Shown: positions 1 through 7,805 of the stretch, piece by piece
How positions within the stretch are numbered: the stretch's first letter is position 1
How the letters are laid out: every line of letters begins with the position of its first letter
Origin: CBDDBK01 sp965225715
GTDB lineage: Bacteria > Bacteroidota > Bacteroidia > Cytophagales > Flammeovirgaceae
Direction: 5' to 3'
NCBI GenBank assembly: GCA_965225715.1
Contig: CBDDBK010000002.1
Coordinates: forward strand, 186,001 to 250,000
DNA: 64,000 nt
Translations under genes and position numbers: made by a program
Notes under the pieces: generated by a model
What the model was told of the DNA's origin: nothing
Seen by the model: the letters and a program-made list of their open reading frames with translations, nothing else
The model's database searches: none

Positions 1-128
1 CTTAAGTCGGTTTCAAGTTGTGTTATGCGATTGTATAAGTCGCATTTTTCATTTTCAAGCTCAAGAATCCTATCGTTGATTTCTTCCAATTTTTGCTCGA
101 TGTTTTTAATACTTTCGTAAAACGACAT
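1..128 (-). CDS. Partial coiled-coil protein of the Mu-like prophage
   Basis: A reading frame starts with ATG at 128 and stays open to the left edge, giving 42 visible codons that begin MSFYESIKNIEQKLEEIN. The visible part is a heptad-like, charged alpha-helix (repeated I/L spacing with E/K/N), so it is probably a small coiled-coil protein. It lies downstream of the RhuM/KilAC gene on the same strand and is separated from it by a palindrome at 177-201. I do not recognise the family. A longer frame in the same place (23-211) has a composition unlike a protein and is probably a shadow. C-terminus not seen. Confidence 0.55.
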   Translation of the reverse strand, partial: MSFYESIKNIEQKLEEINDRILELENEKCDLYNRITQLETDL

Positions 129-176
129 AATATCAAACTGTTTAAAGTGAAAAATAAAAAGGTTTGGGTTTTTCTA

Positions 177-201
177 ACGTGCCGGAATTTCCGGCACGTT
201 G
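177..201. promoter_or_regulatory. Perfect 12-bp inverted repeat (operator or terminator)
   Basis: The arms AACGTGCCGGAA and TTCCGGCACGTT are separated by a single T, just after the stop codon of the RhuM/KilAC gene. It is far more GC-rich than its surroundings. It is not followed by a clear T-run on the minus strand, so it could be a phage operator rather than an intrinsic terminator. Which one cannot be decided from sequence. Confidence 0.5.
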
Positions 202-211
202 GAATTAACAA

Positions 212-970
212 TTAAGCAAGATTAAAATTTGGCTTAGTACCAAATTGATTAGCTAAAAAGCCCAAACCTGCACCCGTAACGTATGTTTTCGGTTCATAAA
301 TATCTCTATTGTTGTAGCGGTAAGAAAAGCTGTCTTTAACCACAAAATAGCCCTTATTGACATAGACTTGACGAGGCAAACGCTTGTTTTGAAAAGCCAT
401 ATTTTTCCTACGCATTTTAAACCACAAAGACCTTGCAGACAAACCCAAACATTTAGAGGTCTCATCTATAGTGAGGTTGCGACTATGATTGACAACCATA
501 TCAAAACCTTCGGCTTTTGGCTTGAGGTGCTTGATTTTTTTGTTCAAACGTTTAATTTCTAACCGATTGGCTCGACGCATCAAAGCCGCTTCGAGAAACA
601 ACTCTTCGTCTTCTACATTATCGTAAGAATTGGATTGTTTAATCTCGGCTTTCAAAACCCCAATAGCCCATTGTCTATACTTGGTACCTTGAGGCGATTT
701 AACCCTAAAGCCAACCGATAAAACCATATCAATATTATAATACTTAATATTGTACCTTTTGCCATCCGAGGCAGTTTGTAAGAAATCCTTACATACTGAA
801 TCTGCCTCTAATTCACCCTCTTTAAGAATGCTTTTAATATGCATTGAAATATTGGGTCTTGTTTTTCCAAACAATTCAGCAATGGTTGGAGTGTCCATCC
901 AAATATCATTGTCTGTTTTCAAAGCTGGTAAATTCAGCCCGCTTCCCGCGTCATACGTGATATTTTCCAT
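212..970 (-). CDS. RhuM-type / KilAC-domain phage antirepressor-like protein
   Basis: This 252-aa protein has two parts. Residues about 20-115 resemble the RhuM virulence-protein family (IWMDTPTIAELFGKTRPNIS, then a conserved VGFRVKSPQGTKYRQWA block). Residues about 160-235 resemble the KilAC/ANT domain of phage antirepressors (LTIDETSKCLGLSARSLWF helix-turn-helix, then a lysine/arginine-rich wing). Such proteins usually counter a phage repressor or act as DNA-binding regulators. Its ATG overlaps the stop of the preceding 87-aa ORF as TAATG, which suggests translational coupling. Phage context supports a regulatory role. The exact target is inference. Confidence 0.75.
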   Translation of the reverse strand: MENITYDAGSGLNLPALKTDNDIWMDTPTIAELFGKTRPNISMHIKSILKEGELEADSVCKDFLQTASDGKRYNIKYYNIDMVLSVGFRVKSPQGTKYRQWAIGVLKAEIKQSNSYDNVEDEELFLEAALMRRANRLEIKRLNKKIKHLKPKAEGFDMVVNHSRNLTIDETSKCLGLSARSLWFKMRRKNMAFQNKRLPRQVYVNKGYFVVKDSFSYRYNNRDIYEPKTYVTGAGLGFLANQFGTKPNFNLA

Positions 971-1233
971 TAATCAATAGAGTTAAAAGGTGAGAAATTA
1001 AAATTGTTTGCCAATGCCCAGCAGTAAACAGAAGGTGAGGCTTCGCTTTGTCCTGAAAAGGATTCAAAATCGGAAATCAAATTTTTATAAACCACAAAGG
1101 ATTCAAAAAGCGATATCTCCGATTGCAACTTGGCAATTTCGGCATCTTTTTCAAGACATTTTTCAGCCAAAAGACGCGCAAAACCCGAGTCTTCTTTTTT
1201 GAGAGGCTTAACCTCTGATTGTTGATTGTTCAT
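970..1233 (-). CDS. Small phage protein, hypothetical
   Basis: This 87-aa ORF is rich in charged residues at its N-terminus (an EKCLEKDAEIAKLQSEISL helix that looks coiled-coil) and ends in a Phe/Asn/Ser-rich tail. I see no known domain. It is the first gene after the 374-bp gap and is coupled to the RhuM/KilAC gene by a TAATG junction, so the two are likely co-transcribed and expressed together. Real gene status rests mainly on this coupling. Confidence 0.5.
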   Translation of the reverse strand: MNNQQSEVKPLKKEDSGFARLLAEKCLEKDAEIAKLQSEISLFESFVVYKNLISDFESFSGQSEASPSVYCWALANNFNFSPFNSID

Positions 1234-1607
1234 AAGAAAAGTATATTAAAATATTGCGGGTCCCTGACAAGCTATCTAAGAATAGAGAGGTTAGGTACTT
1301 TCAACCATAGGCCCGCAAGACCTTTAATATTTATACGTAATAATTCTTAATAACTTGTCATCAGCAAACATAGTAAAAAAAATAATAAATCAAAGCGGTT
1401 TTTTTGTTTTTCTTTGCTCACCCAAAAAGGCGAGCAGGTATTTTTACGAATCGCAATTTTATGATTCGTAATATAATCCTCATTTTCAATTAAAATAAGA
1501 TCTTGTTTACACTTGGGTAATTTGTTACAATATATTCTGGTTTAAGTAGTTTGGAATTTCCGAATTACTGTAATTTGCCAACTGCTCAGAGATACCGAAC
1601 AGTTGAA
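1234..1607. promoter_or_regulatory. Intergenic region with two inverted repeats in the Mu-like prophage
   Basis: No ORF is convincing here. A 9-bp perfect inverted repeat (TTACGAATC / GATTCGTAA, 10-nt spacer) sits at 1444-1471, and a longer-range 6-bp stem (TGCGGG / CCCGCA on the minus strand) spans about 1255-1314, next to the start of the 87-aa ORF. Phage operators or a structured leader are possible. The function is not evident. Confidence 0.35.
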
Positions 1608-2495
1608 TTAAAAAAGGGTGTTTTTTTCTAAATCAAAATTACAAGTTAAGCACTCGGTTTTTAATTTATCATAAGTCGGCTTATTGTGTACGGACACTTT
1701 TGATTTTATCTGCTTTTGTTTCCATCCATTATCTTTGATAAATTTATCTAAAGTAGCAGAGGGATAACTTGATAATATAAACTTGCCATTTAGGGAGCTT
1801 AGGGTAGTCAAAAGGGAAGAAAACATCGATTCGGTGTAATCTTGACTATACTTACATACTGAATTAAAGTAAGGCGGATCGATATAAAAAAGATTATTTT
1901 TATCGTCCATTTTTTTAATTACATATAAAGCATCTTCATTATATATCATTGTATTTCTTATTCTCAAGATAAACCAATCAATCCATCTGTCAATCATCTG
2001 ATCTTTTTTGCGATAAAACGATTTAATGATTGTGCTCGAATTGATACGATTTGATGACCTATTGACTTTCTGCGTCCCCCAGCCAGATCCAATAATTCCA
2101 GCAAATCCTTGTGTTGTAAGTACAAAAAAAGCAACCGCCTTGTTTACAATACTATACTCTTGCTGGCTTTCCCAAACTTTTTTATAATGCCTATATTGTT
2201 CTTGAGAATATAATACCAATCCAAGCTCTTTTTTAAAGTCACAGGAATTATTTTTTATCACTTTGTAAAAATCAATAACAAAACTATCCACATCATTTAT
2301 TGCACTGAGTTTTTCTTGCCTTTTATGAAAAAATACCGATCCCCCGCCAAAAAATGGTTCTATATAACAATAATGATTCGGAATAATTGACAATATTTCA
2401 GAAGTCATGTTTTGCTTACCTCCATAATAACAAATAGGGAGCTTTAGCTTATTTGTCTGCGGAGAGCTGTGATGAGTAAGTTTTTCCATTCTCAT
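1608..2495 (-). CDS. Dam-type DNA adenine methylase (D12 class)
   Basis: This 295-aa protein matches D12-class N6-adenine methyltransferases. Near residue 20 is YYGGKQ, followed by the SAM-binding EPFFGGGSVFF (motif I), and near residue 200 is the catalytic DPPY motif in FYIDPPYFNSV. It would transfer a methyl group from SAM to adenine in a short DNA site. Standing alone in a transposable prophage, it most likely protects phage DNA from host restriction or modulates expression. No partner endonuclease is adjacent. Target specificity cannot be read from sequence. Confidence 0.88.
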   Translation of the reverse strand: MRMEKLTHHSSPQTNKLKLPICYYGGKQNMTSEILSIIPNHYCYIEPFFGGGSVFFHKRQEKLSAINDVDSFVIDFYKVIKNNSCDFKKELGLVLYSQEQYRHYKKVWESQQEYSIVNKAVAFFVLTTQGFAGIIGSGWGTQKVNRSSNRINSSTIIKSFYRKKDQMIDRWIDWFILRIRNTMIYNEDALYVIKKMDDKNNLFYIDPPYFNSVCKYSQDYTESMFSSLLTTLSSLNGKFILSSYPSATLDKFIKDNGWKQKQIKSKVSVHNKPTYDKLKTECLTCNFDLEKNTLF

Positions 2496-2525
2496 TTAAT
2501 ATTATTTATAACTATTCTAAACAGT

Positions 2526-2605
2526 AGCACCAGCGGGATTCGAACCCGCTTGCCTTATTAGTTCGGCTTTTCCAAACAACTCTATTTATATAGGGTTTTG
2601 GTGCT
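2526..2605 (-). tRNA. tRNA-like structure, non-canonical
   Basis: Read on the minus strand, the 80-nt element has a perfect 7-bp acceptor-like stem (AGCACCA / TGGTGCT) and a perfect 5-bp T-arm with the standard loop (GCGGG TTCGAAT CCCGC). It also has a 5-bp anticodon-like stem (GTTTG / CGAAC, one G-T pair) with a 7-nt loop GAAAAGC. The D-arm is abnormal (CTAT/ATAG, no GG in the loop), the loop has no U33, and no CCA is encoded. It could be a degenerate tRNA, a phage tRNA mimic or an unusual tRNA. No amino-acid identity is assigned. Confidence 0.55.
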
Positions 2606-2612
2606 ATTTTGC

Positions 2613-3371
2613 TTAATCTTTACCCTCTTTGGTATTGGCTTCCACTAAGCTAAAAATTCGATTCATGTCCACTTTATTTCGCGGATTAAAACTCAAAGGG
2701 ATAGACTCCCATTTGCCGTCTTTGTCTTTAGCATAAGCGGTAAATAAGTTTGTTTTCCAACCTACCTTAACAGAACTTTCCAATAGTTCTATTCCGCCTA
2801 AAAAGTCTGGGTCTGCATAGTTGCATTCTTTGGCGGCGTCTGTTATTTCTTTTATTTTCTGAAAAGAATAGTTGCCGGTTATATTTCTCTTAAAGGCATC
2901 GGTAGCTAACCTATACAACAAATCATTTTCTCCATTTTTAAAATCTCTTTCAAGAGCGCCTATAATTTTTTCTTTAGCAGAATCAATGTCGGTAGGGTCA
3001 ATGGTATAAATATTCTGTTTGCCGATACAGACTTTTAAATTGCCATCTTTAGTTGCAATAGTAGCAGTTTCTACTTTTCTATTTTTGCGTTTTTTAATGC
3101 CATAAAGCTCTCTTCTGCTTTCCGATACCAATTTAAAATACGCTTGAATCTCTTCTTGAAGAGTATCTATTTTTGCCCTAATATTTAAAGCTCGTGCAAT
3201 AATTTCACAAGCGATGCTGTTTTCTACATCTTTAAGGTCTTGTCGCTTATCGCCTTTTGTCTTTCTGGCTTCTTTTTGAATTTTATCGCGCTCTTGCGCG
3301 ATACATTGTTCGCGAATTTTTTCTTTTTGCTCTTCGCTTAAAGTGTTAAAGTCTATTGCTTGATTGTTCAT
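2613..3371 (-). CDS. DUF3164 family protein of Mu-like phage
   Basis: This 252-aa protein fits the DUF3164 family, found in the early region of Mu-like phages close to MuA and MuB. It has an N-terminal charged helical part (residues 10-60), a central helical stretch (60-100), a TIATKDGNLKV beta segment and a C-terminal VGWKTNLFTAYAKDKDGKW block typical of the family. The molecular role is unknown. Gene order transposase-ATPase-DUF3164 supports the call. Confidence 0.75.
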   Translation of the reverse strand: MNNQAIDFNTLSEEQKEKIREQCIAQERDKIQKEARKTKGDKRQDLKDVENSIACEIIARALNIRAKIDTLQEEIQAYFKLVSESRRELYGIKKRKNRKVETATIATKDGNLKVCIGKQNIYTIDPTDIDSAKEKIIGALERDFKNGENDLLYRLATDAFKRNITGNYSFQKIKEITDAAKECNYADPDFLGGIELLESSVKVGWKTNLFTAYAKDKDGKWESIPLSFNPRNKVDMNRIFSLVEANTKEGKD

Positions 3372-3510
3372 GAGTTAAAAATTGTTTAAAAAATACATTT
3401 AATTTAGTGTTAATTTGTTCTAATTTCTTTGTGTCGTTAGAGGCAAGGGCTCTTTTCTTTTGAACTAAAAGCCCTTGCACGTGTCTTTTTTTTTCATTTT
3501 GTTTAAACAT
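3346..3510 (-). CDS. Small phage ORF (54 aa) between MuB and DUF3164
   Basis: The ATG at 3510 directly follows the TAA of the MuB-like gene (TAAATG), and the frame overlaps the start of the DUF3164 gene by 26 bp. The predicted 54-aa protein is basic at the N-terminus (MFKQNEKKRHVQGLLVQKKR) and then helical. I do not recognise it. Tight packing with both neighbours is the main argument that it is translated. It could also be a linker region without product. Confidence 0.4.
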   Translation of the reverse strand: MFKQNEKKRHVQGLLVQKKRALASNDTKKLEQINTKLNVFFKQFLTHEQSSNRL

Positions 3511-4506
3511 TTAAAGAACTTTAAAAAAAGAAAGGTTGTATTCGGACGGCGTTTTGGCTCTTTTCCCGGATTTATCAAGAGTAGATGCCGCCTTCCTAAG
3601 AACAACATCAATATCGCCGTAATTGTAAAATCGGGTTGATACGTACTTTAACAACTCTTTATCTACAACCCCTTTATTTTCAAAGAAATCAATAACATCC
3701 TGTTGAGATAAATCAGGAATGTCGACAAAACTAAGTCGTCTGAGCAGGGTTCTAATTTTGTTGCAAATAGACCCAGGTTTGGGCATATTGGTTGTTTGGT
3801 CTATTTTTGCCGATCTGTAAATTGCTGTTTTTTTATCTGGAGTTGATGATAAAAGTAGGCCTGCAATTGGTTCGGATTCTGACCTGTCACACAAGGCAAC
3901 CGCCAGCTTTTTAAAATTAAACACAAAGGCGTTAGAGGCAACCTCTAATTCGTCGACAATAATCAAAGGCTTATCTTTGCTTACTAAAAAAGACTTGATG
4001 GCGTCTGTTTTTTTCTTAGCAGATCCTTTGACCTCATCTAATCCCAACTTGTTAATAAGCATACCCAAAAAAACAGACCAAGTTATTGGCTCTTCTATTT
4101 TCAAGTACCAGACATTTTTATTTTCAGGACTGTAGGCGTAATTCGATAAAACTATAGATTTGCCAATACCCGTATTGCCATTAATCATAAAAAATTGGGA
4201 GTGCTTTTTAACATCCTCGCAGACGTTAAATATTGTCTTGAATTGGCAAGTCTTAATGATGCCTTTTTCGCCTGCTTCTTTATATTTACTCAGAATTGTG
4301 TACGCTTTATTTAAAAGGCTGTAATTAGGTACCTTTTTTTTGTTGTAAATCTCGCTTACGGTTGCGATCTTGCATCCAATAATATCGCCTATTTCTTTTT
4401 GAGTCATCTTTCTTGACTCAAGTAAAGTTTTTATTATTGAGGCAATATTATCTCTTAATGTTACTCTTGCTTTCATTTCTGATTGAGTATTGTTTGCTTT
4501 GATCAT
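3511..4506 (-). CDS. MuB-like AAA+ ATPase, target-capture protein
   Basis: This 331-aa protein has an N-terminal helix-turn-helix (RKMTQKEIGDIIGCKIATVS, residues 33-52), as in MuB. An AAA+ ATPase core follows, with Walker A GNTGIGKS (about residue 108) and Walker B LIIVDE (about 178). MuB-type proteins bind target DNA with ATP, deliver it to the transposase and provide target immunity. The gene starts 26 bp after the MuA-like gene on the same strand, the standard phage order. The C-terminal region (FFENKGVVDKELLKYVSTRF) is helical and probably contacts the transposase. Confidence 0.87.
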   Translation of the reverse strand: MIKANNTQSEMKARVTLRDNIASIIKTLLESRKMTQKEIGDIIGCKIATVSEIYNKKKVPNYSLLNKAYTILSKYKEAGEKGIIKTCQFKTIFNVCEDVKKHSQFFMINGNTGIGKSIVLSNYAYSPENKNVWYLKIEEPITWSVFLGMLINKLGLDEVKGSAKKKTDAIKSFLVSKDKPLIIVDELEVASNAFVFNFKKLAVALCDRSESEPIAGLLLSSTPDKKTAIYRSAKIDQTTNMPKPGSICNKIRTLLRRLSFVDIPDLSQQDVIDFFENKGVVDKELLKYVSTRFYNYGDIDVVLRKAASTLDKSGKRAKTPSEYNLSFFKVL

Positions 4507-4532
4507 CTTATAAAATAGTTAAATAAAAAAAA

Positions 4533-6812
4533 TTAATTAATGCGTTCTTTGTATGTTTTAACCTCGCCTGTGTATTTATCTATAAACTCTCTTATCTCGT
4601 ATTGAGGCTCATTAGGATCGATAATAGGCTTCGTTTGTTTTTTAAAGGATTTATCAATCCTTTCTTGGTCATATTGTTCGTCTAAAACGTCTATGTGATT
4701 TTTGTCTAAGGTAGAATTTGGCAAGTTGCTGGTATTAACAACATCTTCGGGTTTGATATCCGATTGAATATCTATAGTGTCCAATGTTTCGCAATAGCCT
4801 TTTGCTTTTGATATGTATCCGTCTTGAAACTTTTTCCATTGCACAAAAAGACCAAAGTTTTTACCCTTGTTATCTACTGATATAAATTCAGCCTTCTCGT
4901 CGTCGGTAATAAGACTGAATAAACCCAAATTTTCCTCTGTTTTTCCGTGCATCTTGATAGCTAAAGCTGGAGACGCACTAGAATAATCGGCAATAAGCAA
5001 CACCACTTTTGCCTTGTGAAACTGGTCATGAGGTATTTTTAGAAATGTTTCGATCGCCCTTTTGATCCCTTTGTCTGTTTTTATTGATCCCGGGAAGTAG
5101 GTGTTTTTCCAAATCCTACCTACAAAGTCGGTGTGAGAAGTTGTTACGCCGCTTAGCTTGAGTTGGATTTGGGGTGTTCTAATTCCAAACCTATAAAGCA
5201 TTTCGATGTAGTTTAGTTTTGGGCTAGCACTGGCTTTTTCAAGCCACATTTCATTAGGTGTTTTATTGCAGGGTTTATTATTGAAAGTCTTAAAGACTCT
5301 GTTATTAAAGAGGTCTACACTATCTCCGCAAGCCAAATTAGCCGCCTTTTTGATATCTACAATGCTGGCATTTTTCTTAATTTCTTTTAAAAAATCTTCT
5401 TTTGGTTGGCTGTTTCGAGATTGAGCTGTTCGGTTCTGTCCGTTCCAGTTTGCCTGAAGGTGCCTTTCGACTTGTTGCTGGCTTATTGAAAAAACAAGCT
5501 CTATAGGCTTAGACCGGGCATTGCCAATAATAGTAACATAAGGCTCTATTGAATGATTTTCAAGGTACTCTATAAAATCTTTCTTTTTTGCGCCAACATC
5601 CATCTGAATGCATTTAGGAATATAACCGGTGGCGCATACCGCAGACCGTACAGCTTCTATAAATATCTTAGCGTCTTCACCTCTTAGGTGAGCTATACAG
5701 CTCAAGATTTTCATCGAGGCATAATCGACAATTTTAGTAATGTATAGCGCCTGTTTTGGGTTTGCTTTGCCTTCTATACCAATCATTTCGTTGACAGCAG
5801 TACTGTCTATACCCCAAACCTGATTGATAGAAGCCGGCATAGACCTATGAACGGTTGGGGTTTGTTGATTTCTAAAAATCGATTCTCCAAGTCGATCATA
5901 ATACAACTCGCCTTTACTGGTTAATCGATTCCTAATCGTTCTTTCACTGGGTATATTTTTTCTGTTTTTAAACCAGCCTTTTTTAGTACATTCTTTTGCA
6001 AATAATTGGTAAATTTCAGAATGCGAATAAAAGTCCTTGGCATACAATTTTTCTATAAAATCAATCTGCGATTTTGTGAATATATCGGCATTGTTGTTGT
6101 TTTTATTTTTAATATCAAGCCAAAAAACAGGCTCTCGAGAAATATTCATACGTTTTAAAGTCTTATCACAAAGAGCTTTAAACCGCTGATCTGTTGTAGG
6201 GACTAATATATTTTTTAAAAAAGAAGCTGGCATAGATAAAATATTGCTTCTGAATGCCCTATACTCTTTATTAAAATCTCTTTGGGTTTTTGTTGTGGCT
6301 TTTATGTCCAAAATATGATCGGCAAGCCATCTTAAAAAAACCAAACGCTTGGCATACAAGCCTGTATATCCTTTTTTACAAAACCCAATCTTATTCTCTC
6401 CGTCTATCAAGTCTTCATAATACTGCCCTTTTTCTTTTTCTATTTTTTGCTGAAGGATCGAAAACATAACGTCAGCAGCGCGTTGAGCAGCTAAAGCCGT
6501 TTGTTTCGTAGCTGTTTCAGTAAGCGCATCTAAACCTTCCTTTTTTGCCACCTCGTTTAAGTCTTTTTCTGCAGAAAAATGTCTGTCCGCTTCGTTATTT
6601 AAAATTTTTTCTCTTAATTTAGCATCAGGAATAGAGGATACAAGAATTAAGACTTTTGCATCTTTTCGGTTTTTCCGATTTGGATTATGGATAGTTTTCC
6701 AGTGAATCGCATTTGGTTTTCTGCCTCTATGTATCTTTTGCAATAGTGTATTATATGGAATACCCTTAATATCTTTTGGATATATATACTCCTTACCTTC
6801 TATGTTTAACAT
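4533..6812 (-). CDS. MuA-like DDE transposase
   Basis: This phage transposase has an rve-type DDE catalytic core. D is in VWGIDSTAV, the second D in IQMDVGAKKK and the E in ARSKPIELVFS, with the spacing of the MuA family. The N-terminal part resembles the Mu DNA-binding region (KGIPYNTLLQKIHRGRK), and the C-terminal region carries the beta-barrel and MuB-contact tail. It would cut and join the prophage ends. I chose the ATG at 6812 (MLNIEGKEYIYP) over the upstream in-frame ATG at 6860, because the longer form would overlap the preceding small gene by 46 bp. Length about 759 aa, slightly longer than MuA. Confidence 0.9.
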   Translation of the reverse strand: MLNIEGKEYIYPKDIKGIPYNTLLQKIHRGRKPNAIHWKTIHNPNRKNRKDAKVLILVSSIPDAKLREKILNNEADRHFSAEKDLNEVAKKEGLDALTETATKQTALAAQRAADVMFSILQQKIEKEKGQYYEDLIDGENKIGFCKKGYTGLYAKRLVFLRWLADHILDIKATTKTQRDFNKEYRAFRSNILSMPASFLKNILVPTTDQRFKALCDKTLKRMNISREPVFWLDIKNKNNNNADIFTKSQIDFIEKLYAKDFYSHSEIYQLFAKECTKKGWFKNRKNIPSERTIRNRLTSKGELYYDRLGESIFRNQQTPTVHRSMPASINQVWGIDSTAVNEMIGIEGKANPKQALYITKIVDYASMKILSCIAHLRGEDAKIFIEAVRSAVCATGYIPKCIQMDVGAKKKDFIEYLENHSIEPYVTIIGNARSKPIELVFSISQQQVERHLQANWNGQNRTAQSRNSQPKEDFLKEIKKNASIVDIKKAANLACGDSVDLFNNRVFKTFNNKPCNKTPNEMWLEKASASPKLNYIEMLYRFGIRTPQIQLKLSGVTTSHTDFVGRIWKNTYFPGSIKTDKGIKRAIETFLKIPHDQFHKAKVVLLIADYSSASPALAIKMHGKTEENLGLFSLITDDEKAEFISVDNKGKNFGLFVQWKKFQDGYISKAKGYCETLDTIDIQSDIKPEDVVNTSNLPNSTLDKNHIDVLDEQYDQERIDKSFKKQTKPIIDPNEPQYEIREFIDKYTGEVKTYKERIN

Positions 6813-6814
6813 TC

Positions 6815-7030
6815 TTAGTTGGTTTTGTGGTGGATAACTATAAAAACAAAGACGTACCAATACAGCTTGAGTATATAAGCGAGTATTTTAAAGAGTTGGA
6901 TAAGACCTAAGCCTATTAGTATAAAGCTCATAAATAGGATTAGAGAAAACCAAATAAAAGAGTCTTTCAGCCAACCGGATAGGTTGACTGTTTCAATTGT
7001 TTCAGATGGTAGATTGATTGTTGTTATCAT
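6815..7030 (-). CDS. Small membrane protein upstream of the phage transposase
   Basis: This 71-aa ORF ends 3 bp before the chosen MuA start. It has a polar N-terminus of about 20 residues and then one or two hydrophobic segments (WFSLILFMSFILIGLGLIQL and a second one near residues 50-67), so it would be an inner-membrane protein. I recognise no family. Its position at the head of the transposition operon suggests it is expressed early in the phage cycle. Confidence 0.45.
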   Translation of the reverse strand: MITTINLPSETIETVNLSGWLKDSFIWFSLILFMSFILIGLGLIQLFKILAYILKLYWYVFVFIVIHHKTN

Positions 7031-7200
7031 CTTTTATATAGTTAAAGGGTATTTCGTGGTTTCGTGGGTTACAAATGCTTGTTTTGGCGTTGCTTTAGTG
7101 TGTTATTTTAGGTTTTTAGATAGTTATTTATATTTCATACGAAACCCCTCTACGAAATTTGTCGGTCAAAAATGGTAATTAGTTGGTCAAATGGGTGTCA
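7031..7200 (-). promoter_or_regulatory. Candidate Mu-like phage end and early promoter region
   Basis: On the minus strand, 7200 begins TGACACCCATTTGACC, and two imperfect direct repeats of about 21 bp follow (ACCCATTTGACCAACTAATT and ACCATTTTTGACCGACAAATT). Tandem transposase sites beside a terminal TG...CA dinucleotide are the pattern of Mu-type ends. Nearer the gene there is an exact tandem 8-mer TTTCGTGG at 7052-7067, which could be an operator. The boundary at 7200 is inference. No target duplication can be checked, because the other end lies outside. Confidence 0.5.
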
Positions 7201-7283
7201 TTTTCCTTTTTTGGTTTCATTTATTTTTCATAACTAATTGTTAATCATATATTTATATATATATGTTTTGTTTTTCAAAATTT

Positions 7284-7598
7284 ATAATACCTTCTAATTC
7301 AAAAATATCCCTAATACCTACTCGGCTGACAAGCATATGTTTAACCCGCTCAGTTATTCCTTTTTGACACCCTCGATAACTCAGCTCCTGAGGAGCTATA
7401 AACTGCCGACCGCAGCTTTTACACTCATAATTTTGCTTCTTCCATTTTTTCTTATATCTTTCCCCTCGCATTTGGGGCATTTTAGGGTTATTTCTATCGT
7501 CATTTTGTCTTATTTGGGTGAAACAAATGAACAAATTTAACTCTAAATGTCTCAATATCAAAAATATTTCCTTAAATCATACTTTCTACAACACCACC
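7284..7598 (-). mobile_element. IS1-type element, truncated copy
   Basis: The terminal repeat (GGTGGTGTTGTAGAAAGTAT on the minus strand, ending at 7598) and the first third of an IS1-type transposase match the intact copy at 16993-17820. That third contains the CKSCGRQF half of the zinc finger and YRGCQKGITERVKHMLVSR. Homology stops at about 7284 inside the codons for ELEGI, and unrelated AT-rich sequence follows. An open frame of 102 aa remains (7253-7561), but it lacks the whole DDE domain, so it is not functional. Confidence 0.85.
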
Positions 7599-7805
7599 AA
7601 AAAGCAAAATTGAAATAGATAATTTTCAGTATATTGCATTGCTAAATGAGAGCTTGATAATAGTAAGAAATAACTTCAAAAAAACATATAGTATTAAATA
7701 TAAGAGTTCGGTATTTTATTTTAAGATATTGATAACTAAATATTTATAATTTAGTGAATTGACTTTCAACATTTTAATTTTATTAAATTCCTAATTATTG
7801 ACTAA

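Noticed and set aside
23..211. 62-aa ORF on the minus strand at the left edge
   Set aside because: Another frame (ATG 128) gives a coiled-coil protein with better composition and good spacing. The 62-aa frame is a shadow and runs through the palindrome at 177-201.
1254..1320. Second tRNA in the prophage, from the GCGGG/CCCGC stem
   Set aside because: There is no T-arm or anticodon stem between the arms. It is at best a hairpin.
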